Position numbers and translations under genes: made by a program. This document shows, in pieces, positions 50,391 to 59,106 of a DNA stretch of 64,000 nt. The notes beneath the pieces are model-generated. The model did not search any database. It was given only the letters and a program-made list of their open reading frames with translations, and was not told the origin of the DNA. The stretch comes from Flavonifractor sp963557075. GTDB taxonomy: Bacteria; Bacillota; Clostridia; Oscillospirales; Oscillospiraceae. The stretch lies in NCBI GenBank assembly GCA_963557075.1, contig CAUWDA010000002.1, forward strand, positions 53,350-117,349, written 5' to 3'. Position 1 is the stretch's first letter. Each line of letters opens with the position of its first letter.

Positions 50391-51491
50391 TTAACCCCCT
50401 GCCCGCGGCGCAGGAGTATGAATGAATGCGGCATTGAACCCCGTGTCTTCCCGTATGCCCGTACAATCAATTTTGAAACGCAAGGGTTTTGGATTCGTTT
50501 TCCCGCCATACTCCGATGTTATAAGCAAAATCTTGCTAGAGCCGTCGGCATTTTTGCAGTATTTCCTATATGCCTTTTTTGCCTGGACATGGGGCGGCTG
50601 CGCATCACCGTCCCCAACATCAGAAAATGCGCGGCACGACGCCACAAGAAATGCGTTCTCCTGGCCATATTCCTGAAGCAAGCGTTTAATGTCTTCCGAA
50701 GGTTCTGTTATGTCTTCTCCCTTTTCATCAGAAAGTCCTGTATAGCTGCAGTGGTGCGGTATATCATATAGGTCCCACTTTAAATAATCGGTATTTCCCG
50801 AAGATTCGGACCGCTCCACAATCTTGTCGAGCACAGTATGTGGAGTATCCCCAGTAATGAACATATTTGTGGTTTGGGTTGTGTTTTCAAGCGCAATCTG
50901 GATTACGATGGATGGGTCATTTCGATTATCCGCATTCTCGGCATCTTCAGAAAACGGGGCATGGACAAAGATAGAAATCTCGTCACCCAAGTCATGCTGT
51001 GAACTATCCAGTAAGGTCCCGGCATGGATAATTGGATGGTCATTTTCGTTGGTCGATAATTCATTCTTCTCCAGCCACGAGGTAAGGGAGCCTGGGGCGG
51101 CGAAGATTTTTACCCCTTTCCCGCCGCATTCTTTAAGCCGGTATCGCGCCTCCTGCCGAATGACCCGCGCATCCTCGCATGGGTTGACGTCCAAAAAGAA
51201 TGCAGCGGATATCCACAGTTCCTTGATTTTGGCTCGCTCACCCGTTCGATATTTTATCGCATGGTTAAAATAGAAAAAGTCCGCCGCCCCCTTGACATGG
51301 TCATCGTGCGGATGGGTAAACATCACGACATCAAACGTATCGACGTTCTTCAGTGATTCTGTCAAATCTGTATATCTTGAATCGCTACTATGCATATTGG
51401 CATAGTCCATCAGCATCCGTTTTCCGTTGTTTAATTCGAGGAGGACGCATTCTGCGTTGCCTTCTGGAAAAAATGTAATTGTCTGGCCCAT
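50391..51491 (-). CDS. Metallo-beta-lactamase-fold hydrolase of the defence operon
   Basis: 366 residues. The N-terminal strand-loop is ComEC/MBL-like (TITFFPEGNAECVLLEL...LMDYAN), followed by the metal motif THPHDDH (HxHxDH at residues 60-65). Later candidate ligands are an Asp in MFITGDTPH near 217 and His in DIPHHCSY near 247. The fold covers hydrolases of esters, phosphodiesters and nucleotides; the ComEC-like look hints at a nuclease or cyclic-nucleotide target, which is speculation. Site AAAGGAG. Middle gene of the patatin-MBL-E2/E1/JAB operon, 39 bases after the patatin gene. Confidence 0.88.
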   Translation of the reverse strand: MGQTITFFPEGNAECVLLELNNGKRMLMDYANMHSSDSRYTDLTESLKNVDTFDVVMFTHPHDDHVKGAADFFYFNHAIKYRTGERAKIKELWISAAFFLDVNPCEDARVIRQEARYRLKECGGKGVKIFAAPGSLTSWLEKNELSTNENDHPIIHAGTLLDSSQHDLGDEISIFVHAPFSEDAENADNRNDPSIVIQIALENTTQTTNMFITGDTPHTVLDKIVERSESSGNTDYLKWDLYDIPHHCSYTGLSDEKGEDITEPSEDIKRLLQEYGQENAFLVASCRAFSDVGDGDAQPPHVQAKKAYRKYCKNADGSSKILLITSEYGGKTNPKPLRFKIDCTGIREDTGFNAAFIHTPAPRAGG

Positions 51492-51530
51492 AATAACTCC
51501 TTTCTTACAATAGATATTCTTGTCCTAAGA

Positions 51531-52628
51531 CTATTTTTGATAGCAAAGATAAGTGCAGTTTGCCACTTCGTATCCATGACGCAGCAATAGGCTGTAATCG
51601 GATTCTTTGGGTTTCTGGAGGGTTGTTTTATAATTCATAGCTTTTTCTGAATCCAAGGTAGACAGGCATTCCTGCAATAAATGCGTTCTCAAGTCATCAG
51701 GGCATTTGCTGTCCGAAGTAATCTTTTCTGCGCTGTTTCCTATTTTCAAGTACATTCCCTGCTTGGTCCGTATAATGAAATCCATCACCATGCGGCTCCT
51801 CAAGGATGTGACTTGGTCCATAGAAATATCCAACAAACGTTTCAAATTAGAAAAGGTGAAGCCTGCATGACGTCGATAAGGACCAATTGACGCAGAGGCG
51901 TTGCTGACAATCATGTAATCTAAACCGTCTTTCAATTTACCTGTGTTTTTTGGCGTAAATATTGACTCCAGCCCCAAATTGTCGTAAACGCCGCCATCCC
52001 ATAAGTGGATAATTTTATCGGGGGCAGAATAATCCGCACCGGAATATTTGGAGGGCCCCCACTTATATCCACTTGTAGACAGGCAATAGGGGCCAATCAA
52101 AACGGGAAACCCGGCCGATGCGGCCATGACATGGGATAGAGGAATATCAGGATGCTTCACGTACCCAATTGTATAATCGCCCATATCTTCCTTGCAAAAC
52201 CGGAAGCGCTTTCCTGTTTCATAAGTAGTACAGTTAGTATACCAGGCAACATCCCCCGAGAGATCGGCTAAAGACCCGTGAATACCCCACTGGTGCTCCA
52301 ACTGTTTCGCAATAATGTTGGGCTTTTTGTTCCAGTAATATGGAGAACGAATGAGTTGCAGCACGGCAGATATTTGTATGTCATTGGTCAATATAACTCT
52401 TTCAATCGATGGCAGGACGGCGGAAAGGAATGTCTTGCTCGATGGCCACGCCAAGTCATTATGTGCATAAATCAATCCAACACAAAGGCTGGCACCAGAA
52501 ACTGAGGAAACACGTTTTACTTCTTCCAGCAATCCGTTCTCGGCCAGCCACTTAAAAAGTCCAAGGTGAAAAATCGTAGCCCGGATACCCCCACCAGATA
52601 GTGCGATACCAATATTATGTAGTTCCAT
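51531..52628 (-). CDS. Patatin-like phospholipase of the defence operon
   Basis: 365 residues. The oxyanion loop GGGIR is at residues 12-16, the nucleophile Ser 44 lies in SSVSGAS (first Gly of GxSxG replaced by Ser, common in this branch), and the dyad Asp 211 is in LWDGGVYDN. It should be a Ser-Asp lipase that degrades membrane phospholipids. Patatins (CapV) are the membrane-killing effectors of many CBASS systems and are the likely effector here. The ATG at 52628 follows AAAGGAAG. First gene of the operon, behind a ~170-base leader starting at a CIRCE operator. Confidence 0.93.
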   Translation of the reverse strand: MELHNIGIALSGGGIRATIFHLGLFKWLAENGLLEEVKRVSSVSGASLCVGLIYAHNDLAWPSSKTFLSAVLPSIERVILTNDIQISAVLQLIRSPYYWNKKPNIIAKQLEHQWGIHGSLADLSGDVAWYTNCTTYETGKRFRFCKEDMGDYTIGYVKHPDIPLSHVMAASAGFPVLIGPYCLSTSGYKWGPSKYSGADYSAPDKIIHLWDGGVYDNLGLESIFTPKNTGKLKDGLDYMIVSNASASIGPYRRHAGFTFSNLKRLLDISMDQVTSLRSRMVMDFIIRTKQGMYLKIGNSAEKITSDSKCPDDLRTHLLQECLSTLDSEKAMNYKTTLQKPKESDYSLLLRHGYEVANCTYLCYQK

Positions 52629-52774
52629 ACTGCTTCCTTTCAAAGCATGATTGCTGAGCCGGTATTGAATGTCAAAGCAACATTCTATTTAGGTCGTTTT
52701 GGGAATACAGCGTAAGTATCCCTTGAATATAAAAATGACTATACGTCTTACAAAAAAGAAGGATTCCTCTGGTT

Positions 52775-52801
52775 TTAGCACTCTTTAACTTAGAGTGCTA
52801 A
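52775..52801. promoter_or_regulatory. Perfect CIRCE operator (HrcA binding site)
   Basis: TTAGCACTC-N9-GAGTGCTAA matches the CIRCE consensus in all 18 arm positions with the exact 9-base spacer (TTTAACTTA); pairing extends further outward (CTGGTT/AACCAG). It begins 5 bases downstream of the -10 box of the patatin promoter, covering the expected start of transcription, the standard place for HrcA repression. Confidence 0.95.
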
Positions 52802-52805
52802 AACC

Positions 52806-52834
52806 AGTATACCTAATATTGGTTTCCCTGTCAA
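52806..52834 (-). promoter_or_regulatory. Sigma-A promoter of the patatin-MBL-E2/E1/JAB operon
   Basis: On the minus strand TTGACA (52834-52829) and TATACT (52811-52806) are 17 bases apart. Near-consensus strength implies high expression once the CIRCE operator is free. Confidence 0.9.
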
Positions 52835-52926
52835 GTTATATCTATTATATATGCCAATTAAATTTTGTAACTTTCTATATTTTTTAAGATATTTTCACCT
52901 CATACTGACAAAACCGATTACTAAGA

Positions 52927-52957
52927 AAGAAGAAAGAGCTGTGCATCAGCACAGCCC
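52927..52957 (-). terminator. Intrinsic terminator of the recombinase operon
   Basis: On the minus strand GGGCTGTGC-TGAT-GCACAGCTC is followed by TTTCTTTCTT, 19 bases after the stop codon of the last recombinase gene. Confidence 0.85.
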
Positions 52958-52975
52958 TTTGTCGTTGTTTCCGTT

Positions 52976-54613
52976 TCAGCACACAGTCTGCTCGATTTCT
53001 ACATTGCTGTATCGGAATTTGATTCGAATCGATTTCGCGTTGACTACAGTGATCTGCTCAACCAACTGCCGAACCATCCCGTCATCATACTGTTGGAAGC
53101 CACTGAGGTGTTCCTCCAGGTAAGCCGTTAGCTCTGCCATACGTGAGTCCTCGTTGATTCTGTTGGCTGCCTCCTTCTTCACTGCATCAATCTGTGTCTG
53201 CAGGTGCTGCTTTTCTTCCAGCAGGGCTTTGAGTTGCTCCGTTATCGTCAGGTCATTCATATTGGCCAGAGCCTGATCCAACAGTGTATTCTGCCGTGCG
53301 GTCAGTACTTCCAGTTCGCGCTCCAATTCCAACAGGTTGTTACCGCCCCCTTCCGGGGTACATACCATTCGGAGCGTCTCTGCAAGTTCATCCTGCAGGT
53401 CATCGCTTGCTTCGACTACCCGGTTAAGCACCGTGAGAATTGCGGTATGCAGCTTGTCCTCCGCCATGGAAGGCGAGTTATGGCAGTATTTTTTTCCGAA
53501 TTCCAACCGGGAGACACACCGCCAGACGATCCGTTTGACGCCATTTCTGGCCCAGGTGCACCGCTTATAAGGGGAACCACACTCCCCACAAACCAGCCGC
53601 TCACTCAGGGCGTATTTGGCGGAATACTTGCCCTGTTCTGTTTTTCCGCTTTTCTGCAGGATTTTCCGCTTGCTGGTCCGCCGTGCCATCTCCTCCTGTA
53701 CCCGCTGGTAGATGTCCCGCGGGATGATAGCAGGGTGGTTGTCCTTGATGTAATACTGCGGCAACTCGCCGGTATTCTTCTTGACCTTCTTACTGATGCA
53801 GTCTGTGGTGAAGGTCTTTTGCAGCAGGGCATCCCCCGCATACTTTTCGTTGGTGAGGATGTTATGCACAATCTGATGGGACCATGCCCTGACACCCTTT
53901 GCGGTGGCGATCCCATCCTGGGTAAGTTCTCTCTGGATCTGGCCCTCACTGCAGCCCTCCAGGTATCGGCGGTAGATCCGACGCACAACCTCGGCCTCCT
54001 CCGGTACGATCTCCGGATCACCGTCCGCTCCTCTCTGGTAGCCCAGCATAGATCTGTAGTGGAAGTTGACCTTTCCTTCTTTCATTGCCATGCGGATGCC
54101 CAGCTGGATATTGGAGCTGAGGGATTCGCTCTCGGCCTGGGCAAAGCCGCTGAACAGGGTGATGAGGAACTCGCTGGACTCTGTCAGCGTATTGATATTT
54201 TCCTTTTCGAAGATGACCCCGATCCCCCTGGCCTTCAGCATCCGTACAGTCTCCAGGCAGTCCACTGTATTTCGTGCGAAACGGGAGAGGGATTTTGTCA
54301 GGATGAGGTCGATCCCGCCCCGCTTGCAGGCGGTGATCATCCGTTTGAATTCTTTTCGTTTCTTCATACTGGTCCCGGTGATCCCCTCGTCCGCGAAGAT
54401 CCCGGCCAGTTCCCAATCCGGGGATTCCTCAATTTTCTGGGTGTAGTAGGCTTTCTGGGCGGTGTAGCTGTTGATCTGCTCCTCGCTGTCGGTGCTGACC
54501 CGGCAGTAGGCTGCCACCCGCTGCCTGCCATGAAGTCTCTTTTCTGCGCCTGCTGCTTTAGTCCTCGATGCGGGAATGTGGCGCACGGTACGTTCCATAG
54601 CTGTCTGTTCCAT
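52976..54613 (-). CDS. Large serine recombinase
   Basis: 545 residues. The N-terminal resolvase domain (about 32-180) has the catalytic Ser 40 in YCRVSTDS and the conserved LTKSLSRFARNTVDCLE. A Recombinase domain follows (about 200-300, GVRAWSHQIVHNILTNEKYAGD), then a zinc ribbon (CGECGSPYKRC...WRC...C near 345-385), a coiled coil (about 420-490) and a C-terminal beta segment. It would catalyse site-specific integration or excision. Start ATG with GGAGG 9 bases upstream. Third of three recombinase genes in one operon. Confidence 0.94.
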   Translation of the reverse strand: MEQTAMERTVRHIPASRTKAAGAEKRLHGRQRVAAYCRVSTDSEEQINSYTAQKAYYTQKIEESPDWELAGIFADEGITGTSMKKRKEFKRMITACKRGGIDLILTKSLSRFARNTVDCLETVRMLKARGIGVIFEKENINTLTESSEFLITLFSGFAQAESESLSSNIQLGIRMAMKEGKVNFHYRSMLGYQRGADGDPEIVPEEAEVVRRIYRRYLEGCSEGQIQRELTQDGIATAKGVRAWSHQIVHNILTNEKYAGDALLQKTFTTDCISKKVKKNTGELPQYYIKDNHPAIIPRDIYQRVQEEMARRTSKRKILQKSGKTEQGKYSAKYALSERLVCGECGSPYKRCTWARNGVKRIVWRCVSRLEFGKKYCHNSPSMAEDKLHTAILTVLNRVVEASDDLQDELAETLRMVCTPEGGGNNLLELERELEVLTARQNTLLDQALANMNDLTITEQLKALLEEKQHLQTQIDAVKKEAANRINEDSRMAELTAYLEEHLSGFQQYDDGMVRQLVEQITVVNAKSIRIKFRYSNVEIEQTVC

Positions 54614-54637
54614 GATATGTTTCCTCCGGTGATCGAC

Positions 54638-55414
54638 TTAGAAGTGCATGGTTACTGTGCCATCCATTTCGATTATCATGTGGGAGACCGTTCGTTCGAA
54701 GCGATCCCAATTGATTTGGTTGGTCTGCAGTTGACTTTCATCCGCAGTTACACCATCATCACAGCAAGCGTATCGGGCGGATGCCCCTTGCAGGATGCAG
54801 GATAGAGCCTCCTTTCCATCTCCATGCTGTTCCAACGCCCGGTCAATGGCGTTGGCCAGACGAATGGCCTCCGCAGAGGGCGCGTAAGGCTTACATGTGG
54901 GCTTTTCATGCACTGCAAGCTGCCGTGCTGCCTGCGCAAGCAGTTCCTCCTTTCCAATCGTAAATGCGTTTCCGCATGCGGAACATCTCAGGCGGATTTG
55001 CCCGCTGTGACCGCCTGGCCCGCCAATCCGGAACAGGCGGGCCTGACAGCATCCGCTGTGCAGCTTTGGCCACAGACGATCCGCCTTTGTTCGGTGCGGA
55101 AGCTGCCCTTTTGTCTTTTCTGCTATCTTTTCCTGCACTTGCCGGAAGGTGTCCTGGTCGATGATGGGCGGGTATCTGTCAGTTCCGGTATAGCGGGGAT
55201 TTTCCAACATCCGTTTGATTTTGTGCTTGTTCCAGAGCGGAGACTCCTGGGCGAAGGGGATATTGTCCGCATTCAGTTGGTCTGCCAGCGCCTGATAGGA
55301 TAACCCGGTCAGATAGGTGATAAACACCTTGTGAACTATGAGCTGTTCTTCCGCCCGAATGACCAGCTCTCCGTGTGTGATCTGATAACCGTACAATATT
55401 TTTCGGTTTGCCAT
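54638..55414 (-). CDS. Recombinase-like protein lacking the catalytic domain
   Basis: 258 residues that begin directly in the Recombinase domain (YGYQITHGELVIRAEEQLIVHKVFITYLTGLSYQALADQLNADNI...ENPRYTGTDRYP). A zinc ribbon follows (HSGCCQARLFRI...LRCSACGNAF near 120-150) and then a helical tail. The serine resolvase catalytic domain is absent, yet the gene has its own site (GGAGG) and ATG, starts 3 bases after the previous recombinase stop and is not visibly truncated. It may serve as a DNA-binding partner or directionality factor for the two catalytic recombinases. Confidence 0.85.
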   Translation of the reverse strand: MANRKILYGYQITHGELVIRAEEQLIVHKVFITYLTGLSYQALADQLNADNIPFAQESPLWNKHKIKRMLENPRYTGTDRYPPIIDQDTFRQVQEKIAEKTKGQLPHRTKADRLWPKLHSGCCQARLFRIGGPGGHSGQIRLRCSACGNAFTIGKEELLAQAARQLAVHEKPTCKPYAPSAEAIRLANAIDRALEQHGDGKEALSCILQGASARYACCDDGVTADESQLQTNQINWDRFERTVSHMIIEMDGTVTMHF

Positions 55415-55417
55415 TGT

Positions 55418-56962
55418 TTATGCCTCCAGTATTTCTTGGAATTCAAGCCCGCCATGTAATTGGAACCAAATGCTGTCCTGAGACACTACAACGATTCGTT
55501 CCACCAACTTGGTGAACAGGGCCTCATCCAAGCTGGACAGGGTATCTGGCCCGCTTCGGATGGCATCGATCGTCAGGCGGATCACATCGACCTGCTCATC
55601 AATATCCTCGTTACACAGTAACTTTCGCCGTTCCCGGCGTAGTTCTGTCAGCTTGGCGTTGAGTTCCGTCTGCTTTGCAGATAAAGCAGCCATGTCCAGA
55701 AGCCCTGCTGAGTGCAGTTTGGTGAGGTGGTAACTCTGCTCGGATGCCGCGGCGATGGCGGTATTGACTGCCAGCATGGCCGGGTCATCACGGTGTATGG
55801 CGTCTGACAGGGCATCCATCTGCTTCAGTATGGGACTCAGCACGATGCCGTCATGGGTACGGAGTTTGTGATACATCCGAAGGAATGCCGTATGGATGCT
55901 GTCCTCACTGATCCGTCCATTGGGGCAGTCGGCGGCCTTTCTGTCATGCTTGCGGCACACCCAGGAGACATATCCAGCTTTTGAGATCCGCCGGACTAAT
56001 GTACTGCCACAGAGCCCACAGGTCATCTTTTTTGAAAGCGGGGTACGTTCCCGTTGCAGGTCTATCCGCTGCCCCTTACGTTGTAGAAGTGCCTGGGCTT
56101 TTTCAAAGATATCCTTTGAGATGATGGCTGGATGGCTATGCTCTACATAATATTGATCCCGCTCACCACAGTTCATTTGCTTGGTGAAGGGGAATGCGCT
56201 TGCGAATGTCTTTTGGCAGAGGGTATCACCCATATATTTCTCATTGGTCAGCAGATATGCGATGGTGGAAATATACCAGCGATGTCCTCCATCTGAAGTT
56301 AAAAGCCCCGTTTTTGTCATCTGGTCTGCGATCCATTCCGTGCTGGCTCCATTAAGGTATGTATTGAAGATCCATTTGACGTAGTGGGCTTCCTCTGGGA
56401 TGATTTCCATTTCTTTCCTATTGACAAGTCTATATCCGAAGGGTGCTTTGCAGGTAATAAACTCTCCGCGCTCCATGCGGCGCTGATAGCTCATGCGCTG
56501 GTTTTTGGAGATGGAGATGGATTCCTCCTGGGCCAGAGAAGCAGAAACGCTCACCATCAGTTCTGAGGTGAGCGTTCCGGTGTCGATATTCTCTTTTTCA
56601 AATTTGACGGTCACACCCAGTGAGGAAAGTTCCCGCAGGGAGGCGAGGCAGTCACGGGTGTTGCGGGCAAATCGGGAGATGGACTTGACCACGATCTTAT
56701 CAATCTTGCCCTTCCGGCAGTCTGCCATCAGGCGGTTGAAGTCCTCCCGCTTATCCATCTGGGTGCCGGTCAGGCCCTCATCCGCGTAGATGTCCACCAG
56801 TTCCCAACCATCGTGGGCGTTGATTGCCTGGGTATAGGCCCGGATCTGGGCGGCGTAGGAGTGGAGTTGGTCTGTCGAGTCGGAACTGACCCGGCAGTAG
56901 GCTGCTACCCGCAGGGTGTCTGGTCTCGCTGCCTTGGGTGGGATCACTTGTACTTCAGCCAT
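55418..56962 (-). CDS. Large serine recombinase
   Basis: 514 residues. Resolvase domain with catalytic Ser 26 in YCRVSSDS and SISRFARNTRDCLASL; Recombinase domain (GHRWYISTIAYLLTNEKYMGDTL near 230); zinc ribbon CGLCGSTLVRR...WVCRKHDRKAADC near 325-355; C-terminal helices. The ATG at 56962 follows GGAAGGAGG by about 10 bases and gives MAEVQVIPPK; further upstream in-frame codons are less well placed. First of the three recombinases, 69 bases after the 48-residue protein gene. Confidence 0.94.
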   Translation of the reverse strand: MAEVQVIPPKAARPDTLRVAAYCRVSSDSTDQLHSYAAQIRAYTQAINAHDGWELVDIYADEGLTGTQMDKREDFNRLMADCRKGKIDKIVVKSISRFARNTRDCLASLRELSSLGVTVKFEKENIDTGTLTSELMVSVSASLAQEESISISKNQRMSYQRRMERGEFITCKAPFGYRLVNRKEMEIIPEEAHYVKWIFNTYLNGASTEWIADQMTKTGLLTSDGGHRWYISTIAYLLTNEKYMGDTLCQKTFASAFPFTKQMNCGERDQYYVEHSHPAIISKDIFEKAQALLQRKGQRIDLQRERTPLSKKMTCGLCGSTLVRRISKAGYVSWVCRKHDRKAADCPNGRISEDSIHTAFLRMYHKLRTHDGIVLSPILKQMDALSDAIHRDDPAMLAVNTAIAAASEQSYHLTKLHSAGLLDMAALSAKQTELNAKLTELRRERRKLLCNEDIDEQVDVIRLTIDAIRSGPDTLSSLDEALFTKLVERIVVVSQDSIWFQLHGGLEFQEILEA

Positions 56963-57031
56963 TTCTGATTCGCCTCCTTCCATCTTTTTTGGCAACGAAA
57001 CCATATCACACCTCTGCGGGAATATCCAGCA

Positions 57032-57178
57032 CTATTCCCAAACAGTTCTGGGCCGGTACCGCTCCGCCGACAGCTGTTTGGCCCTGGTCAGTTCCTCTAT
57101 CGTCAGCAAGCCGTCTGCCGCCATCTGTTCCCAAAGGGCCACAGCCAGGCGGTATCGCAGTTCATTGCGTATCTCCAT
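57032..57178 (-). CDS. Small SHOCT-like protein upstream of the recombinases
   Basis: 48 residues: MEIRNELRYRLAVALW, then EQMAADGLLTIEELTRAKQ, then a short tail ending TVWE. The central helix-turn-helix pattern (MxxxGLLTxEEL) resembles SHOCT-type oligomerisation motifs common beside recombinase genes. Its ATG overlaps the helicase stop as TAATG, so it is translationally coupled. The family label is tentative; the coupling and conserved pattern support a real gene. Confidence 0.65.
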   Translation of the reverse strand: MEIRNELRYRLAVALWEQMAADGLLTIEELTRAKQLSAERYRPRTVWE

Positions 57179-59106
57179 TATGCTGCCTCTTCAAAATAGC
57201 CGTTGTCTTTGACCCGCCGGATAAACCGTGCCACCTCATAGATGCTGTTGGTCATAGGCATTTGGGGCAAAGCAGAGCAGGTGTCCTTGAAGTAGCGGCT
57301 GCCCTTCGCGGACCGCTCATCCAGAATGGCGATGACGCAGGTGTCGCTCTCCATACGGATGGCACGCCCAAATCCCTGCTTTAGTTTGATCTGCATCTCC
57401 GGCACAGCCACGGCCCGGATAAAAGAGCGAAGGTCTGGGTATGCTTCGCGCTTTTTTTGTTGCAAAGCGTCCGGATACTGGAACGGCAGCCTGGGGATGA
57501 CCAACAAAGAGACGCAGTCTCCAGGAAAGTCAAAGCCCTCCCATGCAGCGCCGGTGGCAAGCAGCACACTTCCGGGAGCGGCCTTGAATTGAGCCATGGT
57601 GTGGGAGGCATTGCGTCCCATGGTAAACAGGGAGAACGGGAGAGGCTGGTGTTTCAGGCGCTCCTTCACCGCCGACATGGCGGCATAGGAGGTGAAAAGC
57701 ACTAGTGCGTGACCATGGGCAGCGATCAACAGATCCCGGATTTCACTGGCCAGCTTGTCAAAGTAATCTGCATCGTGGTGCCTGGGCGGCATGGCGGGAA
57801 TATAGAGCAGGCAGTTCTTGCGGTAATCATACGGAGAGGGAGAGACGGACTCCTCTGTTCTGGGATCGCGGGTAAGACCGGCCTCCTCTTTGAAACGAGA
57901 AAAATCCTTGCCAATCGCCAGGGTAGCGGAGGTGATGAGGATAGGCTGGGGCTGAGCCCAGAGTGTTGCGCGGAGCTGGGCGGTCAGGTTGGAGATGGAG
58001 GCGCACAGCAATGTGCCGCCATCGTCATCCTCCGCAGTGTAGAATACCAGATCGGAGCGATCCTCCAGAAACAGGTGGACTGTGGAGGATATCCGATCCA
58101 ATTCCTTTCGGGTGGTCGGTGTCAGCACTCCGCCGATCTGTTTCTGGATGGTAACCAAGGTTCGGGCCGGTCCGATCATGTGTCGGATATAGTCCGAGAA
58201 AGGGCGGTCGCCATCAGGGGGCATAGACATGATGTTCAGGAGCGCCGCTGCCATCGCAGCCAGGGATTCTGATGCCAGCAGATACCGCTCTGCCCGCAGG
58301 GCGCGGATCAGAGTACGGATGTCCTTTGCGGCCAGCGTTACGCCAAACATCTGCCGGGCAGTCTCAGGCAGCTTGTGTGCCTCATCGATGACCCAAGCGC
58401 AAGCGTCCGGCAGGATAGGCCGGTGGCCGCTGCCCCGATGAATGGCATCGGCCAACAGCAGATTATGGTTGCAGATCTGAAACAGATAGCGGTCGGAGTT
58501 GCAAGCTTCCATATAGCAGAGGTACCGGCATCCGTCCCTGTGGCAATCACACACGGTGGGGACACATACTCGGTTTCGGTCATACTGGCTGAGATGGGGG
58601 GCTTGGTCTGCGTCCAAATGATCCCGCAGGGAGAGAAGGGCCTGGGCGGCCAACGGATTTTTTCGTTCCAGGTCAACTTGCCGCAGGCGGCGCATCAGGC
58701 GGTCATCGCAAACGTAATGGCTTTTTCCTTTTCGAATAACTGCCCGGATTGGGGCATGGATCAGCTTGTCCTCCATTAAGACAGAAGAGAGAAAGGGGAT
58801 GTATTCCTCCTTCACCGCTGTTTGCAGGGCAATGCTGGAGGTGGAGATGAGAATAGGCTGGAAAGAAATGTTCTCCCGGCTCAACGCACGAGAAAAAGAA
58901 ACACCAGCCACCAGATAGGCGTAGGTCTTACCGATCCCCGTGCCCGCGTCACTTAAAGCAATCTTGCCTTGATTCATGGCATCCAGCATCTTATGGCTCA
59001 ACTCGATCTGGCTGGGCCGGGCCGTCATGCCATGGCTTGGAAAGAGGTCCTGAAAGATATGGTCGATCTCATGATGTGCGACCTGCCTGTTATCATAATT
59101 GATCAT
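57178..59106 (-). CDS. DinG/Rad3-family (XPD-like) DNA helicase
   Basis: 642 residues. Walker A SDAGTGIGKT near residues 52-61 and DEAH (VIDEAHKLPE, 241-244) define superfamily 2. Cysteines 133, 181, 186, 188, 193, 197 and 202 lie between them where XPD/DinG enzymes bind a 4Fe-4S cluster. The C-terminal half has the motif V/VI region VLLATGAAWEGFDFPG and KQGFGRAIRME. 5'-3' unwinding of DNA is expected. ATG at 59106 with AAGGAG. It heads an operon with the 48-residue protein and the three recombinases, so it is probably a cargo or accessory function of that element. Confidence 0.92.
   Translation of the reverse strand: MINYDNRQVAHHEIDHIFQDLFPSHGMTARPSQIELSHKMLDAMNQGKIALSDAGTGIGKTYAYLVAGVSFSRALSRENISFQPILISTSSIALQTAVKEEYIPFLSSVLMEDKLIHAPIRAVIRKGKSHYVCDDRLMRRLRQVDLERKNPLAAQALLSLRDHLDADQAPHLSQYDRNRVCVPTVCDCHRDGCRYLCYMEACNSDRYLFQICNHNLLLADAIHRGSGHRPILPDACAWVIDEAHKLPETARQMFGVTLAAKDIRTLIRALRAERYLLASESLAAMAAALLNIMSMPPDGDRPFSDYIRHMIGPARTLVTIQKQIGGVLTPTTRKELDRISSTVHLFLEDRSDLVFYTAEDDDGGTLLCASISNLTAQLRATLWAQPQPILITSATLAIGKDFSRFKEEAGLTRDPRTEESVSPSPYDYRKNCLLYIPAMPPRHHDADYFDKLASEIRDLLIAAHGHALVLFTSYAAMSAVKERLKHQPLPFSLFTMGRNASHTMAQFKAAPGSVLLATGAAWEGFDFPGDCVSLLVIPRLPFQYPDALQQKKREAYPDLRSFIRAVAVPEMQIKLKQGFGRAIRMESDTCVIAILDERSAKGSRYFKDTCSALPQMPMTNSIYEVARFIRRVKDNGYFEEAA

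Noticed and set aside
48244..52628. Calling the operon a standard type II CBASS
   Set aside because: No CD-NTase (cGAS-like) gene is present in or beside the operon and the MBL-fold gene is not a standard CBASS part; a ubiquitin-like protein for a Bil-type system is also missing.
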